A program made the position numbers and the translations under genes. The notes beneath the pieces are model-generated. The model saw only the letters and a list, made by a program, of their open reading frames with translations. It did no database searches and had not been told where the DNA came from. 15,397 nucleotides of DNA from Actinomycetota bacterium (GTDB lineage Bacteria; Actinomycetota; Acidimicrobiia; Acidimicrobiales; Ilumatobacteraceae): NCBI GenBank assembly GCA_009705865.1, contig WLSJ01000027.1, positions 1 to 15,397 of the forward strand, given 5' to 3'. Positions 13,358-15,397 of the stretch are shown here, piece by piece. Positions within the stretch are counted from its first letter, which is position 1, and each line of letters begins with the position of its first letter.

Positions 13358-14425
13358 GTGACCTCGTTCAACCCTCGCGAACAGATTCAAGCGATGACCG
13401 GGTATCACTCTGCCCAGGTTGATGTGCCGATTCGTTTGAATACAAATGAATCGCCGTTTGCACCGCCAGACGGTTGGTTGGATGCAGTGTCAGACATCGT
13501 TCGTACAGTTCAGTGGAATCGGTATCCAGATAGGGCTGCAACAGAGTTACGGGCCACTATTGCAAAACGACATGGCGTCAGCCCAGAAAATATCTTTGTC
13601 GCAAACGGATCAAATGAAGTGATTCAGACAATTTTGTTGGCGTATGGCGGTGCGGGCCGTCGTGTTGCAACTTTTGAGCCCACGTATCAGATGTATTCCC
13701 AAATTGCCCGCGTCACCGGCGCAGAAGTGGTGGAAGGGGAGCGCAATGCTGACCTGACTCTTGACCCACAGGAAATCAAAAGAGTGCTGACTAGTTATTC
13801 CCCTGCGGTGACGTTTCTGTGTAATCCGAATAATCCGACAGGTCTCATTGAGCCGCGAGAAAATTTGGAAGCAATGCTGGCGCACACCTCGGGCGTTGTA
13901 GTGGTCGATGAAGCGTATGCAGAGTTCTCTGAATGGTCAGCCGTAGACATGGTGTCAGACGAACTTCCGCTCGCTGTCACTCGTACATTTTCCAAAACAT
14001 TGTCACTAGCTGCATTGCGTGTTGGCTACGTTGTTGCTCCACGTCAAATGGTTGCTGACCTAGAAATAGCAGTTCTTCCGTATCATCTTGATGCATTCAA
14101 GCAAGCGGCAACTATGGCTGCTCTTGGCTTCGTGTCAGAAATGGAACAACGCGTCGAGGCAATTAAATCTGAGCGAGCACGAATCTTTGCTGCCATCAGT
14201 GCAATGGATTGTGAAGTGTGGTCAAGCGGATCAAATTTCATTTTGTTTCGCCCACGCTCGTCTGAAGCGACTGAGGTCTGGAAGCGCATGGTGGCATCGG
14301 GAGTCCTGGTGCGTGACTGCAGTTCATGGCCACGGCTAGCTGGCTGTCTGCGAGTCACCGTGGGCACAGTCGAGGAAAACTCGGCCTTTCTTGGTGCACT
14401 ATCGCACGCTCTTTTGGGTCAATAA
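13358..14425 (+). CDS. hisC: Histidinol-phosphate aminotransferase
   Basis: HisC converts imidazole-acetol phosphate and glutamate to histidinol phosphate and 2-oxoglutarate in histidine biosynthesis. The 355-residue class I/II aminotransferase has RLNTNESPF at 26-34, NGSNEVI at 83-89, NPNNPTG at 156-162, VVDEAYAEF with Asp184 and Tyr187, the PLP lysine Lys213 in TFSKTLSLAALRVGY, and Arg221. Such enzymes can also act on aromatic amino acids, but the following hisB and hisH make the histidine role clear. Start GTG 13358 is set by the leaderless -10 box. hisB follows after 56 bp containing a hairpin. hisD is not immediately upstream, unlike in many actinobacterial his operons. Confidence 0.95.
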   Translation: MTSFNPREQIQAMTGYHSAQVDVPIRLNTNESPFAPPDGWLDAVSDIVRTVQWNRYPDRAATELRATIAKRHGVSPENIFVANGSNEVIQTILLAYGGAGRRVATFEPTYQMYSQIARVTGAEVVEGERNADLTLDPQEIKRVLTSYSPAVTFLCNPNNPTGLIEPRENLEAMLAHTSGVVVVDEAYAEFSEWSAVDMVSDELPLAVTRTFSKTLSLAALRVGYVVAPRQMVADLEIAVLPYHLDAFKQAATMAALGFVSEMEQRVEAIKSERARIFAAISAMDCEVWSSGSNFILFRPRSSEATEVWKRMVASGVLVRDCSSWPRLAGCLRVTVGTVEENSAFLGALSHALLGQ

Positions 14426-14440
14426 GGGAAAATCCCGTAA

Positions 14441-14464
14441 TTGACAGTCCGAGAGGGCTGTCGA
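14441..14464 (+). other. Hairpin with GAGA tetraloop between hisC and hisB
   Basis: GACAGTCC (14443-14450) pairs with GGGCTGTC (14455-14462), with one G-U pair, around the GNRA-type loop GAGA. T-A and T-G pairs can extend the stem to 10 bp. No T-run follows. The left arm includes TTGACA, a perfect -35 hexamer, but no good -10 lies 16-18 bp downstream. It could be an mRNA processing or stability element, or an operator. Confidence 0.55.
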
Positions 14465-14469
14465 GCGGC

Positions 14470-14475
14470 GAGAAT
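14470..14475 (+). promoter_or_regulatory. Weak possible -10 box of hisB
   Basis: GAGAAT ends six bases before ATG 14482, the same spacing as the other leaderless -10 boxes, but lacks the initial T. It may give an internal hisB start in addition to read-through from hisC. Confidence 0.3.
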
Positions 14476-14481
14476 AGAGAC

Positions 14482-15075
14482 ATGGCACGTACAGCCCAGG
14501 TCACACGCAGCACAAAAGAGACATCAATTGATGTGTCCATCAATCTTGATGGCACAGGAATTGCGTCAATCTCCACAGGTATTCCGTTTTATGACCACAT
14601 GCTTGAACAGTTGGCGCGTCACGGTGGGTTTGATCTCACCATCGCTGCCACAGGTGACCTTCACATCGATACGCATCACACAGTGGAAGACGTTGCAATC
14701 TGTGTGGGAGAAGCAATACGTGAAGCGCTTGGCGACAAAGCCGGAGTACGACGCTTTGCAAGTGGTCTATATCCACTTGATGAAGCACTCGTCGAAGTTG
14801 CGCTAGATCTCAGTGGTCGCGCTTTTGTTGCGTGGAATGTTGAATTGCCTGAATGTTTGCCACTCGGAAATCCTGCGTTTGATCCGTCACTTGCTGAACA
14901 TGCTGTTTCATCTATTGCGAACTCGGCTGCAATTACCCTGCATGTCAATTTGCAAGCTGGCCGCAACGTGCACCACATCATCGAAGCGACCTTCAAGGGT
15001 CTCGCTCGTTGCCTACGCGACGCTGTCCGCATTGAATCGGCGGGAGTGCCCTCAACGAAGGGTGTTCTTTCGTGA
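14482..15075 (+). CDS. hisB: Imidazoleglycerol-phosphate dehydratase
   Basis: HisB dehydrates imidazoleglycerol phosphate to imidazole-acetol phosphate, the substrate of HisC. This is the monofunctional form (197 aa) without a histidinol phosphatase domain. Signatures are GIPFYDHML at 33-41, DTHHTVED at 63-70 and NVHHIIEATFKGLAR at 162-176, whose His and Glu residues bind the two manganese ions, plus LDEALV at 99-104 and STKG at 191-194. ATG 14482 is chosen because the preceding 52 residues in the open frame belong to hisC shadow sequence. Its stop overlaps the hisH start as GTGA, indicating translational coupling. Confidence 0.97.
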   Translation: MARTAQVTRSTKETSIDVSINLDGTGIASISTGIPFYDHMLEQLARHGGFDLTIAATGDLHIDTHHTVEDVAICVGEAIREALGDKAGVRRFASGLYPLDEALVEVALDLSGRAFVAWNVELPECLPLGNPAFDPSLAEHAVSSIANSAAITLHVNLQAGRNVHHIIEATFKGLARCLRDAVRIESAGVPSTKGVLS

Positions 15076-15397
15076 CATCACGCCCGCGCATCGCGGTGCT
15101 TGATTACGGAATCGGAAACTTACGTTCAGCGCAGAAAGCTCTCGAACGTGTGGGCGCCGACGCGGTCCTTACCGCAGATTCTCGTGTAGCAGCATCAGCA
15201 GATGCCGTTGTCCTACCAGGTGTAGGTGCATTTGGCGCATGTATGAATGCCTTGCGTGCTGCTGGTCTTGAATCTGTTCTTCACGAGTCGGTAGCTCGGG
15301 GGGTTCCGTTCATGGGCATTTGTGTTGGTATGCAGATGCTGTTTGATTCAAGCGAAGAAGACGAGTCAGCAAAAGGTCTTGGCATTATTCCGGGGTC
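15072..15397 (+). CDS. hisH: Imidazole glycerol phosphate synthase glutaminase subunit, 5' part
   Basis: HisH hydrolyses glutamine and passes ammonia to HisF for imidazole glycerol phosphate synthesis. The first 108 residues are present and the frame is open to the window end. IAVLDYGIGNLRSAQKAL (7-24) is the typical N-terminus, LPGVGAFGACM (48-58) forms the oxyanion strand region, and the glutaminase nucleophile is Cys84 in MGICVGMQML. The catalytic His and Glu would lie beyond the window. GTG 15072 overlaps the hisB stop by four bases, so the hisB-hisH order and coupling are clear. Confidence 0.95.
   Translation, partial: MTSRPRIAVLDYGIGNLRSAQKALERVGADAVLTADSRVAASADAVVLPGVGAFGACMNALRAAGLESVLHESVARGVPFMGICVGMQMLFDSSEEDESAKGLGIIPG

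Noticed and set aside
14426..14436. GGGA-AAA-TCCC as a terminator of hisC
   Set aside because: The stem is four base pairs and no T-run follows; it is adjacent to a much better hairpin and unlikely to stop transcription.
14326..14481. N-terminal extension of hisB
   Set aside because: It overlaps the hisC 3' end in another frame, and HisB proteins start at the residue corresponding to ATG 14482.

Overview
The window looks like a chromosomal segment of an actinobacterium of moderate G+C (about half by eye). The firmest taxonomic markers are a mycothiol synthase (mshD), a DUF3499-type small zinc protein, and many genes that begin exactly where an actinobacterial TANNNT -10 box would start transcription (leaderless mRNAs). 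I infer Actinomycetota, possibly an Acidimicrobiia-like aquatic lineage; the class is a guess.

Region 1 (1-7422) is a polyamine locus. It holds the 3' end of a gamma-aminobutyraldehyde dehydrogenase-like gene and, convergent to it, a class III (putrescine-type) aminotransferase. Divergent from the aminotransferase runs a potA - potD - fused potB/potC - 2-hydroxyacid dehydrogenase series. Uptake (ABC importer) and the first two catabolic steps (putrescine to 4-aminobutanal to GABA) therefore sit together. The two permease subunits are one 676-residue polypeptide, which is unusual, and its second half carries an apparent two-helix insertion.

Region 2 (7423-10456) holds a DUF3499-like protein and an SRPBCC-fold protein in tandem, then an orphan ABC ATPase on the minus strand. 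Divergent from that are an ACAD10/11-type phosphotransferase and a DUF6285-like protein with overlapping stop and start.

Region 3 (10444-13328) holds mshD-rlmN on the minus strand and nth on the plus strand, sharing a 23-bp intergenic region with overlapping -10 boxes. A 63-residue predicted helical small protein follows.

Region 4 (13358 to the end) is a histidine operon: hisC, hisB and a hisH that runs off the window. A GAGA-loop hairpin lies between hisC and hisB.

The regulatory layout stands out. Seven genes that begin transcription units (aminotransferase, DUF3499 protein, ABC ATPase, mshD, nth, small ORF, hisC) have a TANNNT hexamer ending exactly 6 or 7 nt before the start codon and no convincing Shine-Dalgarno. 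The pot genes instead have Shine-Dalgarno-type sites. No gene-free stretch exceeds 300 bases; the longest is 114 bases (1909-2022), the divergent control region between the aminotransferase and potA. I saw no tRNA, rRNA, CRISPR array or insertion sequence.
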